From positions 4,707,234 to 4,771,233 of the forward strand of contig NZ_CM001439.1 in NCBI RefSeq assembly GCF_000244955.1: a stretch of DNA of 64,000 bases, given 5' to 3'. A program made the translations under genes and the position numbers. This DNA comes from Saccharomonospora marina XMU15. Its GTDB lineage: Bacteria; Actinomycetota; Actinomycetes; Mycobacteriales; Pseudonocardiaceae. The notes beneath the pieces are model-generated. The model was not told the DNA's origin and did not search any database. It saw only the letters and a program-made list of their open reading frames with translations. Below are positions 44,878 through 53,990 of this stretch, one piece after another. The first letter of the stretch is position 1. Every line of letters starts with the position of its first letter.

Positions 44878-46311
44878 ATGACCACCAGCAGGATGCCTTT
44901 TTCTCGCCGCAACATCCTCGCCCTCGGCGCAATGTCGACCGCCGGTTTGGCAGGCAGCGTGCTGAGCTACAGATCAGCTTTCGGCACAAGCTTGCCGGAA
45001 CGCGGCTCATCGCGTAGTTTCACGCCCTTCTCCGTTCCGATGCCGATTCCGCCGGTGCTTCGACCGCATGCCGTGCACGGCGACACCGACCTCTACAGGT
45101 TGGCCGTCAGGCAGGCACAGGTCGAGATCCTTCCCGGCACGACCACTCCGGTGCTCGGCTACGGCGGCGATTTCGTCGGGCCGACCATCCTGGCCAGTTC
45201 CGGCCGCAAGGTCGGCATCGTCTTCGACAACTCGCTCGACCGCGCGACGAATGTCCACCTGCACGGCGGTCACGTGGCCGCGGCGAGCGACGGGCACCCC
45301 ATGGATCTGATTCAGCCTGATGGCAGCAAGTACTACGAATACGAAAACCGCCAGCAGGGTGCGACGCTGTGGTATCACGACCACAGCCACGGCACCGAGG
45401 CTGAGCACGTCTATCGCGGCCTGAGTGGGTTCTACCTCATCCAAGACCCAGAAGAAAAGCACCTGCGACTTCCATGCGGCAGCTACGATGTACCGATCAT
45501 GCTGCGCGACGCGCTGTTCGACGACGACGCAAACATGGTCTACGGCGATCCGACGCAGCGGCCGACCGTCCTCGTCAACGGCGCGCACCAACCTTACTTC
45601 CGGGTGGCCCGCCGCAAGTACCGCTTGCGGTTCCTCAACGCCGCCACCGAGCGACGCTTCGCGCTGAACCTGGACGGCGTTCCCATGACGAAGATCGGCT
45701 CGGACGGAGGTCTGCTCGCCTCACCGGTGCCCGTGACCGAGCACGACCTCAGTGCGGGCGAGCGGGTCGAGTTCGTGATCGACTTCGGGCAGCATCCGAT
45801 CGGCACGCAGCTGCTGCTCGCCGACGGGACACTGCCGATCCTGCGGTTCGACGTGGTCGCGGACAGCGTCGACCACAGCAGGCTTCCGGATCGGCTCCGC
45901 GCGCTTCCCCCGCTGCCACGGCCGAGGGTGAACCGCGAGATCACACTGTCGTTCGACATGTCCGGCGACCCGGTCGGGCTCGTCAACGGCAAGCCATTCG
46001 ACCCGGCGCGGGTGGACTTCCGGGTCCGGCGTGGTGACACCGAGATCTGGAACGTCAGCAACGGCGACGGCGAACACGGCTTCCACCACAACTTCCATCT
46101 GCACCTCGAACAGTTCGAGGTACTGGACCGCGACGGCGCCCCGCCGTGGGAGTCCGATCGCGGGCTCAAGGACACGATCTACGTGCCGCCCGGGTCCTCG
46201 GCACGATTGAAGACACGATTCACCGACTATCTCGGCAAATACGTCTACCACTGCCATTTTCTCGAGCATTCAGCGGTCGGGATGATGGCGCAGTTCGAGG
46301 TGGTCCGCTGA
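44878..46311 (+). CDS. Tat-exported multicopper oxidase
   Basis: A 477-aa three-cupredoxin-type oxidase with a Tat signal (SRRNILALGA, Arg10-Arg11, about 1-36). All four copper motifs are present: HLHGGH (His127, His129), WYHDHSH (His167, His169), HHNFHLH in the last domain, and HCHFLEH with type 1 Cys459 and axial Met469. The family (CotA, bilirubin oxidase, phenoxazinone synthase) couples one-electron oxidation of phenols or metals to reduction of O2 to water. Located outside the cytoplasm, it could oxidise an exported aromatic intermediate or bind copper. It begins the plus-strand redox run. Confidence 0.93.
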   Translation: MTTSRMPFSRRNILALGAMSTAGLAGSVLSYRSAFGTSLPERGSSRSFTPFSVPMPIPPVLRPHAVHGDTDLYRLAVRQAQVEILPGTTTPVLGYGGDFVGPTILASSGRKVGIVFDNSLDRATNVHLHGGHVAAASDGHPMDLIQPDGSKYYEYENRQQGATLWYHDHSHGTEAEHVYRGLSGFYLIQDPEEKHLRLPCGSYDVPIMLRDALFDDDANMVYGDPTQRPTVLVNGAHQPYFRVARRKYRLRFLNAATERRFALNLDGVPMTKIGSDGGLLASPVPVTEHDLSAGERVEFVIDFGQHPIGTQLLLADGTLPILRFDVVADSVDHSRLPDRLRALPPLPRPRVNREITLSFDMSGDPVGLVNGKPFDPARVDFRVRRGDTEIWNVSNGDGEHGFHHNFHLHLEQFEVLDRDGAPPWESDRGLKDTIYVPPGSSARLKTRFTDYLGKYVYHCHFLEHSAVGMMAQFEVVR

Positions 46312-46426
46312 CCCGCACGGCGAGAGATGACTTGCTTCGCGGGCACTGCGACGCTGAGCACGCCTGCCTCGCGCCGGCGGCGAAATCCGATCGACCTTCA
46401 AAACCAACGAGCTCGGAGCCAGCGCA

Positions 46427-47761
46427 ATGAGCGAGAATGACATCGTCATCAGGGCCAGCTTCTGCGACTACCTGTACCCGGGATACATGGACCCGCTGTT
46501 CGAGCGAGCCGAGGAGTTCAACTCCATTCACCCGGGATACCGGGTCGAAGTCACCGGGCACGACTTCCGGTTGCTGCCGCAGATCGTCGCCGACGCGGCG
46601 GCACGCGGTGACGCCCCGGATATCGCCGGGTACTTCTACACCGCCACCCAGTTCGCACGCGACACCCGGGATGCCACCGGCGCCCCCCTGTTCACCTCGG
46701 TGGAGAGGGAGATCGCCGGTCGCACCGAGATCCTCGGCGAGCGAGTCGTGCTCGACGACATCGTCCCTGCCGCACGGGACTACTTCAGCTACGACGGTGA
46801 GCTGGTCTCCGCACCGCTCACCGCGTCCACCGTGGTGTTGCTTGCCAATGCCGAGCTGATCCAGGCGGCCGGGATCGAGAGGCTCCCCGGCACGTGGCGC
46901 GAACTCGAGGCAGCGTGCACCGCGATCGCGAAGCACACCGACGGCTCCGTCAAGGGCGTGGCCTGGCCCAATCACGGCTGGTTCTTCCAGCAGGCTGTCG
47001 GACAGCAGAGCGGGCTGCTCGTCGACCAGGCGAACGGAAGGGCGGGCCGCGCGGAGAAGGTCCACCTCGCATCGCCTGAGATGATGAACTACGTCCGGTG
47101 GTGGCAACGCCTTCACAGCAACGGCCATTACCTCTACGCCGGCGCGAAGGCCGACTGGATGGGCGCCTTCGACGCGTTCGTCGAGCAGCGGGTGGCCTTC
47201 CTCGCCACCACGTCGGTGGAGGTGGGGCGTGCCACCACGACAGCTCGCGAGGCCGGATTCACCGCCGTCGCCGGTCCACTGCCGCACAACGAGAACGCAC
47301 CGAACGCGGGTACCTCCATCGGCGGCGACTCGTTGTGGCTGGCGGACGGACTCGAACCGGCGAAGAGGGACGGCGCGCTGGCGTTCATCCAGTACCTGCT
47401 GCGTCCCGAACACGCCGCCACGTGGCACCGCGCGAACGGTCGGATACCACTGACCCGGCCCGCCCTCGAACTACTCGAGTCCGAAGGCTGGTTCCGCGAA
47501 CATCCCAACGCGCGGGTCGCCACCGACCAACTCGATCGGGCGGACGGCTCTCCGGCCGCACTCGGCATGTTGGTCGGCGCGTTCGCCGCGATCCAGTACG
47601 GCGCGCCGGACGCGATGCACGACGTTCTGGTCGAAGGCGCCGAGCCGGTGTCACGGTTCGAGCGAGCCCAAGCCGAAGCGCAACAAGAGCTCACGGCGTA
47701 CAACGCACAATGCACCGGCGCGCAGCCGCGGACACCGCAACACCTCACCGTCGCCTGGTAA
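46427..47761 (+). CDS. Solute-binding-protein-like protein lacking a signal peptide
   Basis: A 444-aa protein of the ABC sugar-binding (UgpB/MalE, family 1) fold: opening VIRASFCDYLYPGYMDPLFE, RAEEFNSIHPGYRVEV, GDAPDIAGYF, APLTASTVVLLANAELI, GIERLPGTWRELEAAC, GGDSLWLADGLEPAK and AFIQYLLRPEHAATWH. Normal members are lipoproteins with an N-terminal signal and Cys; this one starts directly with the mature fold (MSENDIVIRAS) and no upstream frame supplies a signal. No ABC permease or ATPase gene is nearby. It may be a cytosolic binding protein for an intermediate or product. It starts 115 bp after the oxidase and 43 bp before the next gene. Confidence 0.85.
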   Translation: MSENDIVIRASFCDYLYPGYMDPLFERAEEFNSIHPGYRVEVTGHDFRLLPQIVADAAARGDAPDIAGYFYTATQFARDTRDATGAPLFTSVEREIAGRTEILGERVVLDDIVPAARDYFSYDGELVSAPLTASTVVLLANAELIQAAGIERLPGTWRELEAACTAIAKHTDGSVKGVAWPNHGWFFQQAVGQQSGLLVDQANGRAGRAEKVHLASPEMMNYVRWWQRLHSNGHYLYAGAKADWMGAFDAFVEQRVAFLATTSVEVGRATTTAREAGFTAVAGPLPHNENAPNAGTSIGGDSLWLADGLEPAKRDGALAFIQYLLRPEHAATWHRANGRIPLTRPALELLESEGWFREHPNARVATDQLDRADGSPAALGMLVGAFAAIQYGAPDAMHDVLVEGAEPVSRFERAQAEAQQELTAYNAQCTGAQPRTPQHLTVAW

Positions 47762-47804
47762 CCACGCATCGCAACGACATCACTTCGCATCCCCGGGAGA
47801 GTTC

Positions 47805-48980
47805 ATGGCATCTACCGCAGCACCTACGAAGGAAGAGCTGGTCCGGCGTACAGCGGAACTCGTGCCTCTGCTTCGCAAAACGGCCGTCGACGCGGACGAG
47901 AACCGGATCCTTCCCGACGAGGTCATCGAGGCGATGACCGAGGCGGGCATTCCGAAGATGCGCGTACCTGCCCGGTTCGGCGGCTACGAGTCCGATGTGA
48001 ACACCGTCGTCGAGGTTCTGGCAGAGGTGGGCCGGGGCGATGGCTCGGCCTCCTGGGTGGCCTCGGTCTGGGCGATCAGCACGTGGATGATGGGGCTGTT
48101 TCCGGACGAGGTGCAGGAGGAGGTCTTCTCCACTCCGGACGTGCGGATTACCGGAATCCTCAGCCCCACCGCGATCGGCGTACCCACCGAAGGCGGAATC
48201 CTGCTGAACGGCAAGTGGTCGTTCAACTCGGGTGCGCGGCAGAGCCACTGGAACGCCAACGCCGCGATGCTGGCACATCCTGGCGGTGAGCACGAACCCA
48301 TCATGGTGGCAGTTCCGCTTTCCGACCTGCGGATCGTCGATGACTGGCACACGTCGGGCCTACGTGGCACCGGCAGTATCACCACCATCGCGGAGGACGT
48401 GTTCGTGCCGCAAGCCCGTGTGCTTTCGATGGGGCCGGTGCTTGCAGGGCAGCATCCCGCTCAGTTGAACGCGTCGTCGCGGATCCACCGAGCACCGTTC
48501 ATGCCGACCGCTTGCACCACGATCAGCGCACCCGCGGTGGGGCTGGCACGCGCCGCGAGGGAAGCCTTCCTCGAGCGGCTGCCCGGTCGAAAGATCACCT
48601 ATACCGACTACGACAACCAGAGCGAGGCGCCGCTGACGCACCTGCAGGTAGCCGAGGCCAAGATCTGCGCCGACGAGGCCGAGTTCCACGCTTTCGACGC
48701 CGCGAACCTGCTGGACGCGAAGGCCACACAACCGTGGACGGTCGAGGACCGCGCACTTGTCCGGCTCCATCTCGGCGCGGTGTGCCGCAGGGCCAAGGAG
48801 GCCGTCGACATCCTGAACACAGCAAGCGGCGGCTCGTCGCTGTACTCCACGGTGCCGATCCAGCGCATCGCGCGCGACATTCAGGCCATCAACCTGCATG
48901 CCATCCTCCATCCCAACACCAACCTCGAACTCTACGGCCGCATCGCCTGCGGCCTCGGGCCGAACACCCCCTACATCTAG
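47805..48980 (+). CDS. HsaA-like flavin-dependent monooxygenase (acyl-CoA dehydrogenase fold)
   Basis: A 391-aa group D flavin monooxygenase with a GGGAGAG ribosome site. It has the fold's helical N-terminus (PDEVIEAMTEAGIPKMRVP, RFGGYESDV), the GDGSASWVASVWAIS loop, a beta domain with GKWSFNSGARQ, and DDWHTSGLRGTGS. Length and motifs match two-component oxygenases such as HsaA, which hydroxylate phenols with reduced flavin from a partner. True acyl-CoA dehydrogenases carry a catalytic Glu that I do not see. The likely reductant source is the flavin reductase at 37534. Confidence 0.85.
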   Translation: MASTAAPTKEELVRRTAELVPLLRKTAVDADENRILPDEVIEAMTEAGIPKMRVPARFGGYESDVNTVVEVLAEVGRGDGSASWVASVWAISTWMMGLFPDEVQEEVFSTPDVRITGILSPTAIGVPTEGGILLNGKWSFNSGARQSHWNANAAMLAHPGGEHEPIMVAVPLSDLRIVDDWHTSGLRGTGSITTIAEDVFVPQARVLSMGPVLAGQHPAQLNASSRIHRAPFMPTACTTISAPAVGLARAAREAFLERLPGRKITYTDYDNQSEAPLTHLQVAEAKICADEAEFHAFDAANLLDAKATQPWTVEDRALVRLHLGAVCRRAKEAVDILNTASGGSSLYSTVPIQRIARDIQAINLHAILHPNTNLELYGRIACGLGPNTPYI

Positions 48981-49195
48981 GGGTTGGGCGAGCGCGGATC
49001 GGCGAGGGTTGCCGAGCCGAAGGACACCTCGGGACGCGACAGCTGTGCCCTGAGCCAACTCGGGGCACGGCGACAACACACCGGTGGCGAGGCCCGGACC
49101 AGCGGCGCGGTTTTCGGGCTCGCCACACCAGCCGGACGGTTTCCCGCGCAAATCGAGTCGCAGCGAGTAACGAACCCAAACCCGGGAGCAGCACG

Positions 49196-51388
49196 ATGAC
49201 GACAACCGCCTACCGGACCTGTCCGTTGTGTGAAGCCGCGTGCGGTCTCACCCTGACTCTGAACGATCACAACCGCGTGACCTCGGTAAGAGGCGACAAC
49301 CAAGACCCGTTCTCCCAAGGCTTTCTCTGTCCCAAAGGGGCCAGTCTCGGCCAACTGGACGAAGATCCGGACCGGCTCACGACCCCGCTGGTGCGAAAGG
49401 GCGACCAGTGGCGCGAAGTCGGATGGGACGAAGCGTTTCGTGTGGTTGAAGCGGGCATTCGCGAGGTGATCGATACCCATGGGCGCCAAGCGCTCGCACT
49501 CTACTTCGGTAACCCGACTTATCACACGATGGCCGGTTTCATGTACCGGCAGGCACTCACCGAGATCTCCGGGACTCGCAACATCTACTCCGCCGCCACC
49601 GCCGATCAGATGCCCAAGCATGTCTCCTGCGGGCTCATGTTCGGCGACCCTTTCGCCGTCGCGGTGCCGGACCTCGACCGCACCGACTACCTGCTCGTCC
49701 TCGGAGCCAACCCGATGGTCTCCAACGGCTCGCTGTGTGTCGCACCGGACTTCCCCAGGCGGCTCAAGGACCTGCGCAAGCGCGGCGGGAAGCTCGTAGT
49801 CATCGATCCACGGCGCACCCGCACCGCGGAAGTGGCCGACGAGCACAACTTCATCCAGCCCGGTACGGACCCCTTCCTGCTGTTCGGCATCGTCAACACC
49901 TTGTTCACCGAACACCTCGTGAAGGCCGGTGACACGGTCAGCGGTGTCGAGGTAGCCGGTATCGAAGAGCTTCGCCGCATGGCCGAGGAGTTCCCATCCG
50001 AGCTAGTCGCCCCGATCTGCAAGGTGCCCGCGGAGACGATCAGGCGACTCGCGCGCGAGTTGTCCTCGGCACCGACGGCAGCCGTGTACGCGCGGATCGG
50101 CACGTGCACCGCCGAGTTCGGCACGCTCGCGCAATGGCTCGTCGACGCCATCAACGTTTTGACCGGAAACTTCGACAAGGCCGGTGGCGTCATGTTCGCC
50201 AAGACCGCCGCGCTGGAGATCTTTCGCACCGGGCAACCCTTCAGCACCGGGAAGTTCCGTAGCCGGGTGCGCGGACTACCCGAGGTGAACGGCGAACTGC
50301 CGGTCGCCACACTGGCCGACGAGATCGAGACTCCGGGCGAAGGTCAGGTTCGGGCACTGCTCGCAATAGCTGGCAACCCCGTGCTGTCGGCTCCCAACGG
50401 TCCACGCCTGGACCCTGCCCTCGCCAACCTCGACATGATGGTGTGCGTCGACCCGTACCTGAACGAGACCACCAAGCACGCCGACGTGATCCTGCCGCCA
50501 CCACGGATGCTGCAGTCCGCGCACTGGGACTTCCTCGTACAGATCATCATGGTGCGCAACTACGCTCGATACTCCGAGCCGGTGCTCCCCTTGCGGCCGG
50601 ACCAGTACCACGAGCACGACATCCTGGCGAGGCTCTTCCTCATCCTGGCGGGTATGGGCGCCGACACCGGCGCCGATACCGCGCACGAGATGGTCGTCGG
50701 ACAGCTGCTGGAGGGCCTTACGTCCGCGCCCGGCTCGCCAGTGGCAGGCACCGACCCGGCCGAACTCCGTGCCGGCCTCGAAGGCACCGGTCCAGATCTG
50801 TTCCTCGACGCGCTGCTCAAGTTCGGCGGCTACGGCCTCACGCTCGATTCCGTGCGCAAGCAGCCGCACGGAATCGACCTCGGCCCGCTGCAGCCACGCT
50901 TCCACGAGTTGGTGTGCACCGCATCGGGGAAGCTGGAACTGGCGCCCGCGGCGCTCGTCGACGACGTGGAACGGCTGCGGGCCCGGATGAAGCGGCCTTC
51001 CCCCGAGCTGGTGCTCATCGGAAGGCGACATCTGCGATCCAACAACAGTTGGCTGCACAACGTGCCGGCATTGGTCGGCGGGAGCAACAGGTGCACCCTG
51101 CAGATCAATCCGGCGGACGTCGCTCGCTACGGGCTCGGCGCACACGCCCTGATCCGCTCCGCGACCGGTGAGCTGGAGGTAACACTCGAGCCGGTGGACT
51201 CGATCATGCCGGGCGTGGTCAGCCTGCCACACGGCTGGGGCCACGACGGGACCACACAGTCGGTCGCGGCCAAGGAGCCCGGCGTGAACGTCAATACCCT
51301 CACCGGCGACACCGCCGTCGATACCCCATCGGGGAACGCCATTCTGAACGGCGTTCCCGTCACGATAAGCCCGCTCCTCACCGAGTGA
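49196..51388 (+). CDS. Molybdopterin oxidoreductase with a 4Fe-4S cluster (DMSO reductase family)
   Basis: A 730-aa protein; ATG 49196 has GGGAG upstream. An N-terminal 4Fe-4S motif (Cys9, Cys12, Cys16, Cys45: CPLCEAACG ... FLCPKG) precedes molybdopterin-binding regions (LLVLGANPMVSNGS, GGKLVVIDPRRTRTAEVADE, FIQPGTDPFLL, YARIGTC) and a C-terminal MopB domain (QINPADVARYGLG, VVSLPHGWGHDG). Cys145 (PKHVSCGLMFG) sits near the usual position of the Mo/W ligand. No signal peptide and no electron-transfer subunit gene. The family includes formate dehydrogenases, reductases and acetylene hydratase; the reaction here is unknown. A 215-bp gap separates it from the HsaA-like gene. Confidence 0.92.
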   Translation: MTTTAYRTCPLCEAACGLTLTLNDHNRVTSVRGDNQDPFSQGFLCPKGASLGQLDEDPDRLTTPLVRKGDQWREVGWDEAFRVVEAGIREVIDTHGRQALALYFGNPTYHTMAGFMYRQALTEISGTRNIYSAATADQMPKHVSCGLMFGDPFAVAVPDLDRTDYLLVLGANPMVSNGSLCVAPDFPRRLKDLRKRGGKLVVIDPRRTRTAEVADEHNFIQPGTDPFLLFGIVNTLFTEHLVKAGDTVSGVEVAGIEELRRMAEEFPSELVAPICKVPAETIRRLARELSSAPTAAVYARIGTCTAEFGTLAQWLVDAINVLTGNFDKAGGVMFAKTAALEIFRTGQPFSTGKFRSRVRGLPEVNGELPVATLADEIETPGEGQVRALLAIAGNPVLSAPNGPRLDPALANLDMMVCVDPYLNETTKHADVILPPPRMLQSAHWDFLVQIIMVRNYARYSEPVLPLRPDQYHEHDILARLFLILAGMGADTGADTAHEMVVGQLLEGLTSAPGSPVAGTDPAELRAGLEGTGPDLFLDALLKFGGYGLTLDSVRKQPHGIDLGPLQPRFHELVCTASGKLELAPAALVDDVERLRARMKRPSPELVLIGRRHLRSNNSWLHNVPALVGGSNRCTLQINPADVARYGLGAHALIRSATGELEVTLEPVDSIMPGVVSLPHGWGHDGTTQSVAAKEPGVNVNTLTGDTAVDTPSGNAILNGVPVTISPLLTE

Positions 51389-51406
51389 GGCGCCGAAACA
51401 GCAGGT

Positions 51407-51440
51407 GAAACGGTCGGCCGGCGAACCGGCCGACCGTTTC
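51407..51440. terminator. Perfect 15-bp hairpin with CGAA loop
   Basis: gaaacggtcggccgg (51407-51421) pairs perfectly with 51426-51440. It lies between the molybdopterin gene and the convergent methyltransferase, and ends the plus-strand redox run cleanly. Confidence 0.9.
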
Positions 51441-51455
51441 GCGATATGCGGCCGG

Positions 51456-52286
51456 TCAGGCGTCGAACGGCTTGCGTCCGGTGACGATGCCGTAGCCCAC
51501 CTCATCGGGGCCCGGCATCAGGAACCCCTTCAGCCCGGTACGGAACATATCCAGCTCGGCGCGGCCGAACTTCTCAGCGAGCTCGCTCTGGCTGGCCTCG
51601 ACCGCAGCGAGGTACTTGCCGTTCCTACCGAACACCCTCGGACCGCACTGCAGGTACTCCTCGATCAGGAAACCGTTGTTACGCAGCGACTCCACCCATT
51701 CAGTGAGGGAAGGAAGTCGCACGGCAGCGATGCCGCGCAGGAACGCCTCCACCCTTTCCGGTGCCATCGTCTCGCTGCGGGTGTAGTGGCTCAGCGTCAC
51801 TCGCCCGCCCGGCCGCAACACCCTCCAGAACTCGGTGAGCACCCGGTCAAGGTCAGCAGCGACCAGTAGCGACTCCACTGCCATAACCGCGTCGAAGGTG
51901 CCGTCGGCGAAGGCCATCGCCGAGTAGTCGCCGTTCTCGAAGTGGACCCTGCCGTCAAGTCCGGCCTCGGCGCAGCGCATACGAGCCTCGGAGATCTCGA
52001 AGTCGCTGACCGAGATACCGGTGACGCGCGCCCCCGTCTCCTCCGCGATCAGCAGGGCAGGCGCGCCGGGCCCGCAACCGGCATCGAGCAGGTGATCGTG
52101 CTCGCCGACGCCGAGTGAATCGGCAACCCGCCGGGTGATCCGCTTCGCCGCCTCGACGAACGGCGTCTCGTCTCGATCGTCGTACCAGTAGCCCTGATGG
52201 AACTGGCCGTCGCCAAAGGTGCTGGCGATCGCGGACACCTGGTCGTAGATCTTCGCAACGTCCGCCGGTTGGCGTTCTTCGCGCAT
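51456..52286 (-). CDS. SAM-dependent methyltransferase (UbiE/EryG-like)
   Basis: A 276-aa class I methyltransferase: a short N-terminal helix region (VAKIYDQVSAIASTFGDGQF), motif I HLLDAGCGPGAPALLIA, acidic residue region TGISVSDFEISEAR, GDYSAMAFADGTFDAVMAVE (motif II/IV) and RVLRPGGRVTLSHYT. This class covers sugar O-methyltransferases and natural-product O-/C-methyltransferases. It starts 15 bp after the HpaB-like gene, so it probably methylates the newly formed phenol or catechol on the aryl group (inference). Confidence 0.88.
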   Translation of the reverse strand: MREERQPADVAKIYDQVSAIASTFGDGQFHQGYWYDDRDETPFVEAAKRITRRVADSLGVGEHDHLLDAGCGPGAPALLIAEETGARVTGISVSDFEISEARMRCAEAGLDGRVHFENGDYSAMAFADGTFDAVMAVESLLVAADLDRVLTEFWRVLRPGGRVTLSHYTRSETMAPERVEAFLRGIAAVRLPSLTEWVESLRNNGFLIEEYLQCGPRVFGRNGKYLAAVEASQSELAEKFGRAELDMFRTGLKGFLMPGPDEVGYGIVTGRKPFDA

Positions 52287-52301
52287 CCTCGTTCCTTCCG
52301 T

Positions 52302-53798
52302 TCAGATCAGGTCTGCTGCCGTCCAGCCGTCGAGGTCGTACTCGTCCAAAAAGGATTCCACGAAAGCCTTGTGCCGCTCGAGGTCGCCGCTCGCCGTGTC
52401 CGCGAAGAGCATCTCCACCCGGGTGTTCTCGTGGTTGCCCGCATAGTTGCGTTCGTACAGTTCGTGCCGACCGCCGAACTCGGTTCCGACCGCGTCCCAC
52501 AGCAGTTTCATGATCTTGGCCCGGTGCTCGGCATCGACGCCGTCCGATCCCCGCAGGTAGCGGTCCAGGTAACGTCGCAGCTCGGGATTCTTGAAGTCCG
52601 CCGCGCTCGACGGCAGGTAGATCAGCCCGCTGGCCACGTCCTGCAACACGATCTCTCGGACCCGCGGGTACCCCAGCTGCATGAACCAGCGATACACCAT
52701 GCCGTAGCCGGCATTCGGCAGGAGCGCACCGTTCTTCCACGGTGTCGGATTGCGCGCCGCCGCGTCCGAGAGTGCCCAGAACAGCTTGCCCCAAGCCAAG
52801 ACCTCTCCGAGCCGACTCTGCACACCGCGAAAATCCGCGGTCCCGGTGGTCGCCAGTGCCTTCGCGAGCAGGCCTGCGATGAACTCCAGCTTCACGGCCA
52901 ACCGGGTGCAACCATGGAAGGTGAACCGTTCGACGAAGCCGGACTGCCCGGTGAACAGCTGCGCTTTCGACAGGTCGCCGTAGATGAACACGTTCTCCCA
53001 CGGGATCAAGACCTTGTCCAGGACGAGAATGGTGTCGTTCTCGTCCAGACGCGAAGAAAGCGGGTAGTCGAACGGCGTGCCGGTCGCCGCGGCGGTGGCG
53101 CTGTAGGAAGGTCGGCAGACCAACTTCATCCCGGGCGCGTTCATCGGCACGGTGCACACCAGCGCGAACTCCCTCCTCTTGACGGGAATCCCGTAGTGGG
53201 CGATGAAGTTGTAGTGCGTCAGCGCGGACCCGGTCGCGACCACCTTCGCACCACTGACCACGAGTCCGGCGTCGGTTTCCCTCTCGACATGCACGTACAC
53301 GTCCGAGACCTCGTCCGGCGGCCGGTGACGATCCACCGGCGGATGCACGATCGCGTGGTTCCAGTAGAAGACCTTCTCCTGCGACTCGGCGTACCAGCGC
53401 CGGGCGTTGTCGGCGAACGGCTCGTAGAAGTCGGCGTTCGCGCCGAGCGTTCCAAGGAAGGAGGCCTTGTAGTCGGGACTGCGGCCCATCCAGCCATAGC
53501 TCAATCTCGCCCATTCCGCGATCGCCCGCTGATCACCGACGAGTTCGTCCACACTGTAAGAGGTGACGAAGAACTTGTGCGTGTAACCACCGCTTCCGGT
53601 ATCGGTCGCCGTGGTGAGCACATCGCGCTTGTCCGGATCGTGCAGCGCGTTGTAGAGCCGCGCCGTCATTCTCACGGGGTTTCGAAACGCCGGGTGGTTG
53701 ACAAGGTCCTTCACCCGCTCGCCGTACAGGTAGATCTCGCGGTCATCCCGCAGGCTTTCGATGTACTCGTCGCCGTTCATGGGGCGCGAATCGGCCAT
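52302..53798 (-). CDS. FADH2-dependent phenol 3-hydroxylase, HpaB/SgcC family
   Basis: A 498-aa two-component monooxygenase oxygenase subunit: N-terminal [29 protein letters not shown], the substrate/flavin region [15 protein letters not shown] and [19 protein letters not shown], and [13 protein letters not shown]. SgcC of C-1027 hydroxylates a carrier-protein-tethered (chloro)-beta-tyrosine; HpaB hydroxylates 4-hydroxyphenylacetate. Here the tethered substrate would be on the PCP of the MbtH-A-PCP protein. It diverges from the second HsaA-like gene, with a candidate SARP box in the shared 192-bp gap. Confidence 0.92.
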   Translation of the reverse strand: MADSRPMNGDEYIESLRDDREIYLYGERVKDLVNHPAFRNPVRMTARLYNALHDPDKRDVLTTATDTGSGGYTHKFFVTSYSVDELVGDQRAIAEWARLSYGWMGRSPDYKASFLGTLGANADFYEPFADNARRWYAESQEKVFYWNHAIVHPPVDRHRPPDEVSDVYVHVERETDAGLVVSGAKVVATGSALTHYNFIAHYGIPVKRREFALVCTVPMNAPGMKLVCRPSYSATAAATGTPFDYPLSSRLDENDTILVLDKVLIPWENVFIYGDLSKAQLFTGQSGFVERFTFHGCTRLAVKLEFIAGLLAKALATTGTADFRGVQSRLGEVLAWGKLFWALSDAAARNPTPWKNGALLPNAGYGMVYRWFMQLGYPRVREIVLQDVASGLIYLPSSAADFKNPELRRYLDRYLRGSDGVDAEHRAKIMKLLWDAVGTEFGGRHELYERNYAGNHENTRVEMLFADTASGDLERHKAFVESFLDEYDLDGWTAADLI

Positions 53799-53899
53799 CT
53801 GCTCAGCCTCGCTTCCGGTCGATCACGATGCGCTGCGGGCATGTCGATCTTCGCAGCGCCGCCGGGTCACCTCATCCTGAAACGTGCTTACCTCCGAAG

Positions 53900-53917
53900 C
53901 GGAAAAGCAACGGAAAA
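53900..53917. promoter_or_regulatory. Candidate SARP box (11-bp-spaced direct repeat)
   Basis: Two identical heptamers cggaaaa start at 53900 and 53911, separated by gcaa, giving the 11-bp period of SARP sites. They lie between the divergent hydroxylase and HsaA-like genes. The core-operon gap at 31043-31066 has a related run (cggaaag then gtcgcaa and ttcgcaa). Confidence 0.45.
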
Positions 53918-53990
53918 GGTGCCCGAAGGTCCGCGGTCCGGAAAGACTTGGGAAGCCCGCCACCTTTCGAGCGAAGGATGCATAACGACC

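Noticed and set aside
44612-44881. 89-aa frame ending in an ATGA overlap with the multicopper oxidase start
   Set aside because: Weak third-position GC, no ribosome site and no family; the overlap may be chance. Worth keeping in mind if transcript data appear.
48984-49199. 71-aa frame overlapping the molybdopterin gene start as ATGA
   Set aside because: Starts only with TTG right after the previous gene's stop, lacks a ribosome site and coding-like composition.
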